Assembly: GCA_003648125.1 (NCBI GenBank)
Contig: QMOE01000196.1
Span: forward strand, 1-5,515
Direction of reading: 5' to 3'
DNA: 5,515 nucleotides
Source of the DNA: Chloroflexota bacterium
Lineage (GTDB): Bacteria > Chloroflexota > Anaerolineae > B4-G1
In this document: one piece after another, positions 1 to 4,664 of the stretch
Layout: every line of letters begins with the position of its first letter
Numbering within the stretch: the first letter of the stretch is position 1
The notes under the pieces: model-generated
Database searches by the model: none
What the model was told of the DNA's origin: nothing
Seen by the model: only the letters and a program-made list of their open reading frames with translations
Program-made: the position numbers and the translations under genes

Positions 1-138
1 CAACTCCGCGCCGCCGGTGTGGAACAGATCGAGGGCGCCGCCATCTGTACCGCCTGCCACGTGGACGAGTTCTTCTCACACCGGGCTGAGCGCGGGCGCA
101 CCGGACGGTTTGGTGTCGTGATGGAGTTGTTAAAATGA
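1..138 (+). CDS. pgeF: Peptidoglycan editing factor PgeF / YlmD (laccase-domain, COG1496), 3' end only
   Basis: Only the last 45 codons are in the window; the start lies to the left. The frame is open from base 1 to a TGA at 136-138. Seen: the peptide contains ICTACHVDEFFSHR followed by GRTGRFGVVMEL, which matches the C-terminal signature of the PgeF/YfiH family (a cysteine near a T..C pair, then FFSxR and TGRxG before a final hydrophobic strand). Known: PgeF proteins are cytoplasmic zinc enzymes once called polyphenol oxidases; E. coli PgeF keeps L-Ser out of peptidoglycan precursors. The stop overlaps the start of the next gene as ATGA, so the two are translationally coupled. Neighbour order pgeF-yggS matches ylmD-ylmE of Gram-positive bacteria, which strengthens the call. 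Confidence 0.86.
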   Translation, partial: QLRAAGVEQIEGAAICTACHVDEFFSHRAERGRTGRFGVVMELLK

Positions 139-878
139 CTAATGTCGCAAGTAACCTGGCGCGGGTACAGGAGCGCATAGCGGATGCGGCTCTGCGAGTT
201 GGCAGAGACCCTGCCGAGATCACGCTGGTCGCCGTGACCAAGACGCATCCACCGGCGGAAGTCGTCACCGCTTATCAGGTGGGCGCACGCTACTTTGGCG
301 AGAATCGCGCTCAAGAGGGAGTGCTCAAGATAGCTGCCGTCGGCGCTGCCATCTCTGGCCCGCGTCCGATTTGGCACATGATAGGTCACGTGCAGAGCCG
401 GAAGGCGGGGGTGGTGGCAATGCACTTTGACTATGTCCACTCTGTGGACCGGCTCAAGATCGCCCGGCGGCTGAGCCGCTTTGCGCAGGAAGCCACAAAA
501 TCGCTGCCGGTGCTCTTGGAGTGCAACGTCTCTGGCGAAGTGACCAAGTCGGGGTTCGACATGTCGGGCTGGGAGCAGGACGATGTCAAGCGAGTGGCTT
601 TCTTCACCGCCGTCGAGGAGGTGCTGACGCTGCCGGCGCTGGCGGTGCAGGGCTTGATGACCATGGCCCCCTTCGTTGCCGACCCGGAGACTGTGCGGCC
701 TGTATTCGCCAGCCTGCGCACGCTGCGAGACGCGCTGCGGGAGCGCTTCCCGGCCCACGAGTGGCGTCACCTCTCAATGGGTATGACCGATGACTTTGAG
801 GTGGCGATAGAGGAAGGAGCGACGATGGTGCGTATTGGGCGTGCCATCTTTGGGGAAAGAAACCAGGTTTTTCCCTAA
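135..878 (+). CDS. yggS: YggS/YlmE family pyridoxal-phosphate homeostasis protein (PLPBP)
   Basis: Full-length, 247 residues, the usual family size. Known: YggS/PROSC proteins are single-domain, fold-III PLP binders (alanine racemase N-terminal type barrel) that buffer free PLP in the cytoplasm and have no proven catalytic activity. Seen: the PLP lysine is K36 in [17 protein letters not shown] 54-61; [11 protein letters not shown] 80-90; HSVD 102-105; [11 protein letters not shown] 131-141; GLMTMAPF 173-180; and the phosphate-binding end [13 protein letters not shown] 213-225 with RIGRAIFG 233-240. Every hallmark is present, so it should be functional. The ATG is fixed by the 4-nt ATGA overlap with pgeF; translation is probably by coupling. 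Oddity: residues 242-247 (RNQVFP) and the stop are encoded inside a perfect palindrome (859-890), so the C-terminal tail looks donated by a repeat element. Confidence 0.96.
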   Translation: MTNVASNLARVQERIADAALRVGRDPAEITLVAVTKTHPPAEVVTAYQVGARYFGENRAQEGVLKIAAVGAAISGPRPIWHMIGHVQSRKAGVVAMHFDYVHSVDRLKIARRLSRFAQEATKSLPVLLECNVSGEVTKSGFDMSGWEQDDVKRVAFFTAVEEVLTLPALAVQGLMTMAPFVADPETVRPVFASLRTLRDALRERFPAHEWRHLSMGMTDDFEVAIEEGATMVRIGRAIFGERNQVFP

Positions 879-890
879 AAACCTGGTTTC
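859..890. repeat. Perfect 14-bp palindromic element at the yggS stop codon
   Basis: GAAACCAGGTTTTT (859-872) and its exact reverse complement AAAAACCTGGTTTC (877-890) flank a 4-nt loop, CCCT. The yggS TAA (876-878) straddles the loop and right arm. The bases after it are only mildly T-rich, so it is not a convincing intrinsic terminator. Its form resembles the short GAAACC/GGTTTC palindromes that occur dispersed in several environmental phyla; this is recalled from general knowledge and cannot be checked here. It may also slow 3' exonucleases or modulate read-through into yggT. Confidence 0.85.
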
Positions 891-915
891 TCATCTGCTT
901 TATATACCGACAATT

Positions 916-920
916 GGAGA
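916..920 (+). promoter_or_regulatory. Ribosome binding site that sets the yggT start
   Basis: GGAGA lies 4 nt before the ATG at 925. The in-frame upstream ATG at 835 lies inside yggS, has no such site, and would add about 30 residues read through the palindrome, so 925 is chosen. Confidence 0.75.
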
Positions 921-924
921 GCCA

Positions 925-1188
925 ATGTACGCTTTACTGCATTTTATAGACATCATCTTTAATCTGTACTCTTTTGCCATCATCATCCGCGCCTTGCTGC
1001 CCTGGTTTGGGATTAGTGAATATCATCCGGTGATGATCTTTTTGATCCAGATCACCGAACCGCTGTTAGCGCCGTTGCGCCGTTACATCCCACCGATGGG
1101 CGGCCTGGATTTCACGCCTATGGTGGGATTGCTCGCCGTATGGCTCGTGGAGCAGCTTTTACAGTTGTTGATTCTGGCGCTGTTTTAG
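925..1188 (+). CDS. yggT: YggT/YlmG family small integral membrane protein
   Basis: 87 residues, a single YGGT unit (E. coli YggT has two). Seen: a first hydrophobic segment at about 7-28 ending in RALLPWFG, a polar/amphipathic middle with TEPLLAPLRRYIPPMGGLD (44-62), then FTPMV and a second membrane segment at about 65-87 that runs to the C-terminus. The R..LPW and P-R-IPP-GLD-TP pattern is the family signature. Known: YlmG/YggT (YCF19-related) proteins sit in the cytoplasmic membrane; they are found beside division genes in Gram-positives and cyanobacteria and are linked to division or nucleoid/plastid distribution, with no known enzymatic activity. It lies 46 nt after yggS and only about 10 nt before yggU, consistent with one operon. 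sepF, the usual gene between ylmE and ylmG, is absent. Confidence 0.93.
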   Translation: MYALLHFIDIIFNLYSFAIIIRALLPWFGISEYHPVMIFLIQITEPLLAPLRRYIPPMGGLDFTPMVGLLAVWLVEQLLQLLILALF

Positions 1189-1198
1189 CCGGGGTGTG

Positions 1199-1495
1199 AT
1201 GGTGATGCTGCCGGTGGTCGAGAGCGAGAAAGGATGCACTTTTATGGTGCGCGTCGTGCCTCGAGGCAGGCGTGACGAGATCGTGGGGCTGCACGGTGAC
1301 GCACTCAAACTGCGGCTGGCGGCTCCGCCGGAAAGAGGAAAGGCTAATCGGGCGCTACGAAAATTCCTGGCCAAGCGGCTGGATGTATCACCTGCGGATG
1401 TCGAAATTATCAGCGGTTACACGTCGCGCCAAAAGCGAGTGTGCGTGAGGGATGTGTCTGTTGGCTCTGTTCGCGCTCTCGTGAGCGCAAAGTAG
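1199..1495 (+). CDS. yggU: DUF167 / YggU family protein
   Basis: About 98 residues, the normal size for this small alpha/beta cytoplasmic family of unknown function. Seen: FMVRVVPRGRRDEIVG near the N-terminus, LKLRLAAPPERGKANRAL (about 36-53, with the diagnostic GKAN), then LDVSPADVEIISG and the family end motif SGYTSRQKRV (about 72-81). Start choice is uncertain: the reading frame begins GTG(1196) ATG(1199) GTG ATG(1205). A GGGG at 1191-1194 is too close to 1196, leaves 4 nt to 1199 and 10 nt to 1205, so 1199 or 1205 is likely. It follows yggT by about 10 nt, as yggT-yggU do in E. coli, and is probably co-transcribed. It ends the + strand operon; the next gene is convergent. Confidence 0.93.
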   Translation: MVMLPVVESEKGCTFMVRVVPRGRRDEIVGLHGDALKLRLAAPPERGKANRALRKFLAKRLDVSPADVEIISGYTSRQKRVCVRDVSVGSVRALVSAK

Positions 1496-1499
1496 CAGC

Positions 1500-1520
1500 C
1501 GAGGGTAGCTCGTATTTTTT
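1500..1520 (+). terminator. Weak intrinsic terminator after yggU
   Basis: CGAG (1500-1503) pairs with CTCG (1509-1512) around GGTAG, followed by TA and six Ts (1515-1520). It begins 5 nt after the yggU stop. The stem has only 4 bp, so termination may be partial or shared with the hairpins downstream. Confidence 0.4.
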
Positions 1521-1542
1521 CAAAAAGTTGGGGCAACGTAGC

Positions 1543-1560
1543 CGAGGTTTCCATACCTCG
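1543..1560. repeat. Hairpin A (6-bp stem, loop TTCCAT) in convergent gap
   Basis: CGAGGT (1543-1548) and ACCTCG (1555-1560) pair around the loop TTCCAT. The core TTTCCATA (1548-1555) recurs inverted in hairpin B. It lies between the converging yggU and NACHT genes, so it may help end transcription from either side, although no T-tract follows. Confidence 0.65.
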
Positions 1561-1569
1561 CGGCCTGAT

Positions 1570-1585
1570 GCGCTATGGAAAGCGC
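1570..1585. repeat. Hairpin B (5-bp stem, loop ATGGAA) in convergent gap
   Basis: GCGCT (1570-1574) and AGCGC (1581-1585) pair around ATGGAA, the exact complement of the loop of hairpin A. TATGGAAA (1574-1581) is the inverse of TTTCCATA at 1548-1555. The stems of A and B are unrelated in sequence while the loop core is the same, as if one dispersed repeat type were present in two orientations. Confidence 0.6.
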
Positions 1586-1599
1586 GTCTACTGGGCATC

Positions 1600-1628
1600 T
1601 GTAAAGCAAGTTGGCAACTTGCCCTACA
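1600..1628. repeat. 29-bp imperfect palindrome, possible terminator of the NACHT gene
   Basis: GCAAGTTG (1606-1613) and CAACTTGC (1615-1622) are perfect arms around one base. TGTA (1600-1603) and TACA (1625-1628) extend the symmetry after a 2-bp mismatch. On the - strand the stem is followed by TTTA, 40 nt past the NACHT stop, so it could act as a short intrinsic terminator for that gene. It could also be another dispersed palindromic repeat. Confidence 0.6.
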
Positions 1629-1667
1629 ATATCGAGAGGATACGTTACCTCGTGGCTGTGGCGAGCC

Positions 1668-4163
1668 TTACTCAATTCTCAGATCGTACCGTCTGCTGAT
1701 CTCGGCCAGTGCATCCAATGCTGTGTTCGCAATGGCTGGTTCGGGATCGGTCAGCGCGATTCGCAATTGTGCGACATCGTCAGGACGACCGATTTGGGTT
1801 AACATTTGCACGGCGTTGAGGCGAACCGGTGTATCACCTTCGCTCAGGGCACGCAGGAGCACGCGCCGGGCCGCTTCTCCCACTCCCGTCCCCTCACTCT
1901 GGGCCGCCGCCCACGAGATGAGCCAGGGCAATTGCGCAATGTCGGGTGGGGGTGTGACAGCGGTAGTTTCTTTTTCATTTTCTTCCATTTGATCCAGCGC
2001 CGCCGCCGCCGCCGAGCGCACGATCCACTGTTCGTCTTCCCGTGCTGCTTTCTCCAGTGTTTCTTGCGCCCCTATCTGTGCCAACCCAAAGATCGCTCCC
2101 CGGCGGATTAGTACGTCTTCCGATTCTGCCGCTTCGACCAGAATGGCTTTCCCCTGATCTCCACACTGGGCCAATCCATCGGCGGCCAGGAGGCGGAGCG
2201 CGTCATCCCCCTCCAGTAGCACGTGCGTCAACCAGCGTATTGCGGTATCAATGTCCAGGCGCGCCAGTCCGCGCACGGCTGCTTCGCGCACGATGGGGGC
2301 CTCGTCCGCCAGTGCTGCTTCGAGCGCCGGCAGGTCCGATTCGCCCGCCACCCTCGCCAATCCCAGGATGGCGGCAGCGCGTCTCTCGGCGTCTGGGTGT
2401 TGGAGCGTTTGCTTGAGCAGGTAAACGACGCCAGACACGCCGGTCACCGCCAGTGACTCTGCCAATGCTTGCCGCACCCGCACGGGGATGTTGTTCTTGA
2501 GAAAAGCGCGGGCCAGCACGGCCGTGGCTCCATCGCGCCAGGCAGCGTCCTGGGGAGCCGCGCTGATCCACGAGCCGAGGGTGCGCAGGCGCGTGTAGAA
2601 CATGTCGTCGGGGGTGCGCAGCCAGACGTTCACCAGTGGCCCCATATTGCCAATCTCGGCGTAGCAGCGCAGTACATCGGCCCAGTGTGGGTCTTCCAGG
2701 TGCTCAATGAGTGTAGTAGGGGCGATGGCAATCAACTGGCGCGCCGTCAGGTATGCCTGCCAGAGCGGGTAGACGAAAGCGTAGCGATCAGCCCCCGCCA
2801 GGTGGAGCGCTCCTCGCTCACCGGTCAGCGCGCGGAAGGTGCGGGTGGTTGCACTCGCGGGCAGTTCTTCGGCAGGGGGAAGGGCGGCCTCAATAGCTGC
2901 TTCGATCTCCTTGCGGCTGCAGAGTGCGTATTTTTCCTGGGATTGGGCTGCCAATTGCCCCAATGCCAGCCGGCAGGTTGTCAGCATCCAGTCGTTTTCT
3001 TCTTGTTCTTGCCACAGCAGCAACTCTAGTGCGCGATCAAATAATTTTGCTCGTCCAGTCGGAATTTTTTGGTCCGCAAGATACACGAATGCTAGCAAGG
3101 CCAATTCTAACGGCAAAAGTCCTATTCGGGCCGCGCTTTGTAGTTCGGCTATCAATCTGCGGGCGGGAACGGGGGGCGCTCCGTCTGTGGGAGTGCTGAC
3201 CGTCAGCCAGCGTCTTGCAAATTGCTCAACCTGCACGACGCTCCAGGAGGGTATGGTTAGCGGAACAAAGCCTGTCTCTGTCAGGGGTGCATAGCCCCGC
3301 GCCCCGGCGGCGACCAACCACAGGTTTCCCGGTAAGGCGGCGATCAGTTCGGTCAACCAAGCTGTGGCCTGTTGGCGTTGCTGCGGCGCTAGTTCGTCCC
3401 ATCCGTCGGCGAGCACGATGGCCTGACCGGTGTCCAGGTACTGGCGGAGAGAGCTTGCCAGGCCGCTTTTGCCACCGACGACGGCCAGGGCCGCATTGAT
3501 GAGTCTCTCTACAGGATCGTCTTCCTGTTTGGCTTGCTTGGGTTTGTCTTCTTCGGCGCTTTCATCTGTGTCCTCTACCTCGTCTTGTTCGTCCCAATCC
3601 ATAGCCGGGAGCGGCACGTAGAGCGGCAGTCGCTTTTGAGCCTGGCCCAGCGTCGCTTGGGCCTCGCTCGTGTTGAGCGCGCACGAAAGGGCCAGGTACG
3701 CCAGCAGGGCGGTTTTTCCCGTTCCCGGTTCTCCTAGAATCGCCAATTGAGGATGCCCTCTCAGTGCCTGGCGCAGCGACAATTCACGGAGGGCGGTCGG
3801 CGCAAGTTCAGCTTCTGATGAGGGTGAGGGAGAGGGGACAGGCGCGAGCAGTTTGGGTTCTATAAAGACCTTATCTAGCGGGGCCACGTGTGCCGATACG
3901 GTGAGGGAACGCGCTTTGGCGACGACCAGTTCGCGGTAGCGGTCCTCAGCGCTGGCTTGCAGGCTGTGACGCAGCTGGAGCAACGGGGCTGTCATAATCT
4001 TCCAACCCAGACCTAGTTCGTGGCGAAAGTTATAGGCCAGCGCGGTCAGCAGCAGAGCTATCCCCGCACCGATCAGCGCCGACAGAGGGTCCAAGTGCCA
4101 GGGCTGAGGGGCAGGAGCAGGCCCTTGTAGATAGGATGTCGTAAAGTAGATAGTTTGAAGCAC
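1668..4163 (-). CDS. Membrane-anchored NACHT-family STAND NTPase with C-terminal HEAT repeats
   Basis: 831 residues; no named gene recognised. Seen, in order: a hydrophobic helix at about 25-44 (one predicted membrane anchor); a basic/amphipathic linker 45-105 and a Pro/Ser stretch 107-116; Walker A GEPGTGKT at 144-151; an acidic, Lys-rich insertion at about 189-218; Walker B with the NACHT-type DGWDE at 248-257; GARGY at 287-291 where most members have a TSR motif; a winged-helix-like FVYPLWQAYLTARQL at 463-477, comparable with the usual F.H..FQEYLAA; and about eight HEAT (PBS-type) units of roughly 30 residues from 556 to the end, broken by a Pro-rich insert at about 731-757. Known: STAND NTPases are switch proteins whose repeats sense a ligand and whose NTPase oligomerises; several bacterial NACHT proteins defend against phage. 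Here no separate effector domain is visible, so signalling at the membrane or defence are both only inference. Start is GTG at 4163, with AGGA 7 nt upstream (4171-4174). The gene stands alone on its strand. Confidence 0.88.
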   Translation of the reverse strand: MLQTIYFTTSYLQGPAPAPQPWHLDPLSALIGAGIALLLTALAYNFRHELGLGWKIMTAPLLQLRHSLQASAEDRYRELVVAKARSLTVSAHVAPLDKVFIEPKLLAPVPSPSPSSEAELAPTALRELSLRQALRGHPQLAILGEPGTGKTALLAYLALSCALNTSEAQATLGQAQKRLPLYVPLPAMDWDEQDEVEDTDESAEEDKPKQAKQEDDPVERLINAALAVVGGKSGLASSLRQYLDTGQAIVLADGWDELAPQQRQQATAWLTELIAALPGNLWLVAAGARGYAPLTETGFVPLTIPSWSVVQVEQFARRWLTVSTPTDGAPPVPARRLIAELQSAARIGLLPLELALLAFVYLADQKIPTGRAKLFDRALELLLWQEQEENDWMLTTCRLALGQLAAQSQEKYALCSRKEIEAAIEAALPPAEELPASATTRTFRALTGERGALHLAGADRYAFVYPLWQAYLTARQLIAIAPTTLIEHLEDPHWADVLRCYAEIGNMGPLVNVWLRTPDDMFYTRLRTLGSWISAAPQDAAWRDGATAVLARAFLKNNIPVRVRQALAESLAVTGVSGVVYLLKQTLQHPDAERRAAAILGLARVAGESDLPALEAALADEAPIVREAAVRGLARLDIDTAIRWLTHVLLEGDDALRLLAADGLAQCGDQGKAILVEAAESEDVLIRRGAIFGLAQIGAQETLEKAAREDEQWIVRSAAAAALDQMEENEKETTAVTPPPDIAQLPWLISWAAAQSEGTGVGEAARRVLLRALSEGDTPVRLNAVQMLTQIGRPDDVAQLRIALTDPEPAIANTALDALAEISRRYDLRIE

Positions 4164-4195
4164 GATTTGTTCCTGGTAGCGATACTCTTGATGGT

Positions 4196-4428
4196 TTCAC
4201 TACCGGACACTTTTTCAAAGAGGCCAAAATCAGTTACACAGAGAGCGCAGAGAAGGCACAGAGATACACTGAGATGTTGAAATTTGGGTGATCTAACAAA
4301 AGAGTCGCTTCGTACTGGCAGATTCCTCCAAAGAATCTCTGTGCCTGCCTGTCGGAAGACAGGCGTCTCTGTGAATCCTCCGTGAATCTCTGTGTAACAG
4401 AAACTTGGCAAAAGTGTCCGGTAGAGAA
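4196..4428. mobile_element. MITE-like non-autonomous element, 233 bp, in the NACHT gene leader
   Basis: Left end TTCACTACCGGACACTTTT (4196-4214) and right end 4410-4428 are inverted repeats matching at 18 of 19 positions (15 consecutive). An 8-bp duplication flanks both. Further in, GTTACACAGAGA (4233-4244) and TCTCTGTGTAAC (4387-4398) form a second perfect 12-bp inverted repeat, and degenerate 9-mers of the form ACACAGAGA recur on both sides (4236-4274; inverted at 4336-4395). No open frame in it resembles a transposase, so it must be moved in trans. The transposase family is not identifiable from these ends with confidence; an 8-9 bp duplication fits several DDE families. It lies 33 bp from the NACHT start codon, downstream of that gene's predicted promoter. 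Confidence 0.88.
4347..4364. repeat. GNRA-loop hairpin nested in the MITE
   Basis: GCCTGTC (4347-4353) and GACAGGC (4358-4364) pair perfectly around GGAA, a GNRA tetraloop on the + strand. It interrupts the run of TCTCTGTG motifs in the right half of the element, as if a second small palindrome had been inserted there. Confidence 0.7.
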
Positions 4429-4459
4429 TTGATGGTTACGAATTGGAGACTTGTTACCT

Positions 4460-4488
4460 ATGATAGCCGGATTTGGCGCGAATGTCAA
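4460..4488 (-). promoter_or_regulatory. Sigma70-type promoter for the NACHT gene
   Basis: On the - strand TTGACA (4488-4483) is separated by exactly 17 bp from TATCAT (4465-4460). Predicted transcription start is near 4453, giving a leader of about 290 nt before the GTG at 4163. Without the MITE and one target copy (241 bp) the leader would be about 50 nt. Confidence 0.78.
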
Positions 4489-4519
4489 CTATACTTGGTA
4501 CACAAGTACCATTGACATT
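4481..4519. promoter_or_regulatory. Symmetric operator-like dyad between divergent promoters
   Basis: Centred on 4500: AATGTCAA (4481-4488) mirrors TTGACATT (4512-4519), and TACTTG (4492-4497) mirrors CAAGTA (4503-4508). The outer arms are largely the two opposed -35 boxes, so part of the symmetry is expected; the inner 6-bp arms are not. A second, overlapping dyad TGGTAC/GTACCA lies at 4496-4511. A dimeric repressor or activator bound here could control both directions at once. Confidence 0.6.
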
Positions 4520-4540
4520 GAGTGACGATTCCGTTAGAAT
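4512..4540 (+). promoter_or_regulatory. Sigma70-type promoter facing right (small RNA)
   Basis: TTGACA (4512-4517), 17-bp spacer, TAGAAT (4535-4540). Predicted start near 4547. No + strand protein gene lies downstream before the terminator at 4620-4655, and the next gene is convergent, so the product is probably an untranslated RNA. Confidence 0.75.
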
Positions 4541-4546
4541 ATGGGT

Positions 4547-4657
4547 GATGTTGGGACGGGACCCCGCCCCCCCGGACTCGCATCAAGAAAGTTGTTTGTG
4601 GTTACCCTCCTTTCGCGGGTCACGGCCTCCTCATTGAGGAGGCCGTGATCTCTTTAC
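4547..4657 (+). ncRNA. Candidate small RNA of about 110 nt
   Basis: Defined by a near-consensus promoter (4512-4540) and a 13-bp hairpin terminator (4620-4648 plus tail); no credible reading frame lies between. Seen: GATG (4547-4550) can close with CATC (4581-4584) around a G/C-rich segment with a run of seven Cs (4567-4573). The segment 4585-4605 is A/T-richer and likely open. CCTCCTTTC at 4606-4614 equals the anti-Shine-Dalgarno end of bacterial 16S rRNA. GAAAG (4587-4591) can pair with its CTTTC half, and ACCC (4604-4607) with GGGT (4617-4620). It is not SRP, 6S, tmRNA or RNase P RNA: none of their conserved cores is present. Function unknown; pairing to ribosome binding sites is inference. 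It is divergent from the NACHT gene and shares its control region. Confidence 0.5.
4620..4655 (+). terminator. Strong hairpin terminator
   Basis: A perfect 13-bp stem, 4620-4632 with 4636-4648, closes a 3-nt loop (ATT). The + strand continues TCTCTTTA, a moderate T-tract. On the - strand it lies 17 nt past the stop of the zinc-ribbon gene but lacks a T-tract there, so termination is better supported rightward; it may still block leftward transcription. Confidence 0.75.
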
Positions 4658-4664
4658 ATCAGTT

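Larger units (their letters stand above)
4188..4436. repeat. 8-bp direct repeat flanking the MITE (target-site duplication)
   Basis: TTGATGGT occurs at 4188-4195 and again at 4429-4436, immediately outside the terminal inverted repeats of the element at 4196-4428. A ninth matching T makes 8 or 9 bp possible. Such a duplication is what staggered DDE-transposase cleavage leaves. Confidence 0.85.

Noticed and set aside
835..924. Longer in-frame start for yggT at 835
   Set aside because: It would run inside yggS in another frame and through the palindrome, lacks a ribosome binding site, and adds residues unlike any YggT N-terminus; ATG 925 has GGAGA in place.
1441..1992. 183-codon + strand open frame
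   Set aside because: It overlaps the end of yggU and the 3' end of the NACHT gene on the opposite strand; composition is arginine/serine-rich shadow coding with no recognisable domain.
2469..3294. Long + strand open frames opposite the NACHT gene
   Set aside because: They are antisense shadows of a gene with clear Walker motifs and HEAT repeats; no domain or ribosome binding site supports them.
3818..3845. Pro/Ser-coding CCTCTCCCTCACCCTCA-like tract in the NACHT gene as an inserted repeat
   Set aside because: Similar tracts are common intergenic repeats, but here it is in frame within a linker and has no flanking duplication; a simple low-complexity linker explains it.
4236..4395. Recurring CACAGAG units as a CRISPR array
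   Set aside because: Units are 9 nt and degenerate, without spacers of constant length, and occur in inverted orientation on the two halves of a transposon-like element.
4073..4488. - strand open frames across the MITE, one with a Leu/Cys-rich LSVSLCLLCALCVT segment
   Set aside because: The hydrophobic stretch is just a translation of the CACAGAG-type repeats, a known kind of spurious prediction; the frames cross the inverted repeats and promoter.
4487..4614. - strand mini-gene using GAAAGGAGG as ribosome binding site and ATG near 4583
   Set aside because: The distance from the GGAGG to the ATG is about 22 nt, too long, and the roughly 30-codon peptide is glycine-rich low complexity that crosses the divergent promoter region.
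4547..4657. Known housekeeping RNA (SRP, 6S, tmRNA, RNase P)
   Set aside because: None of the conserved cores of these RNAs was found, and the size or structure does not fit.
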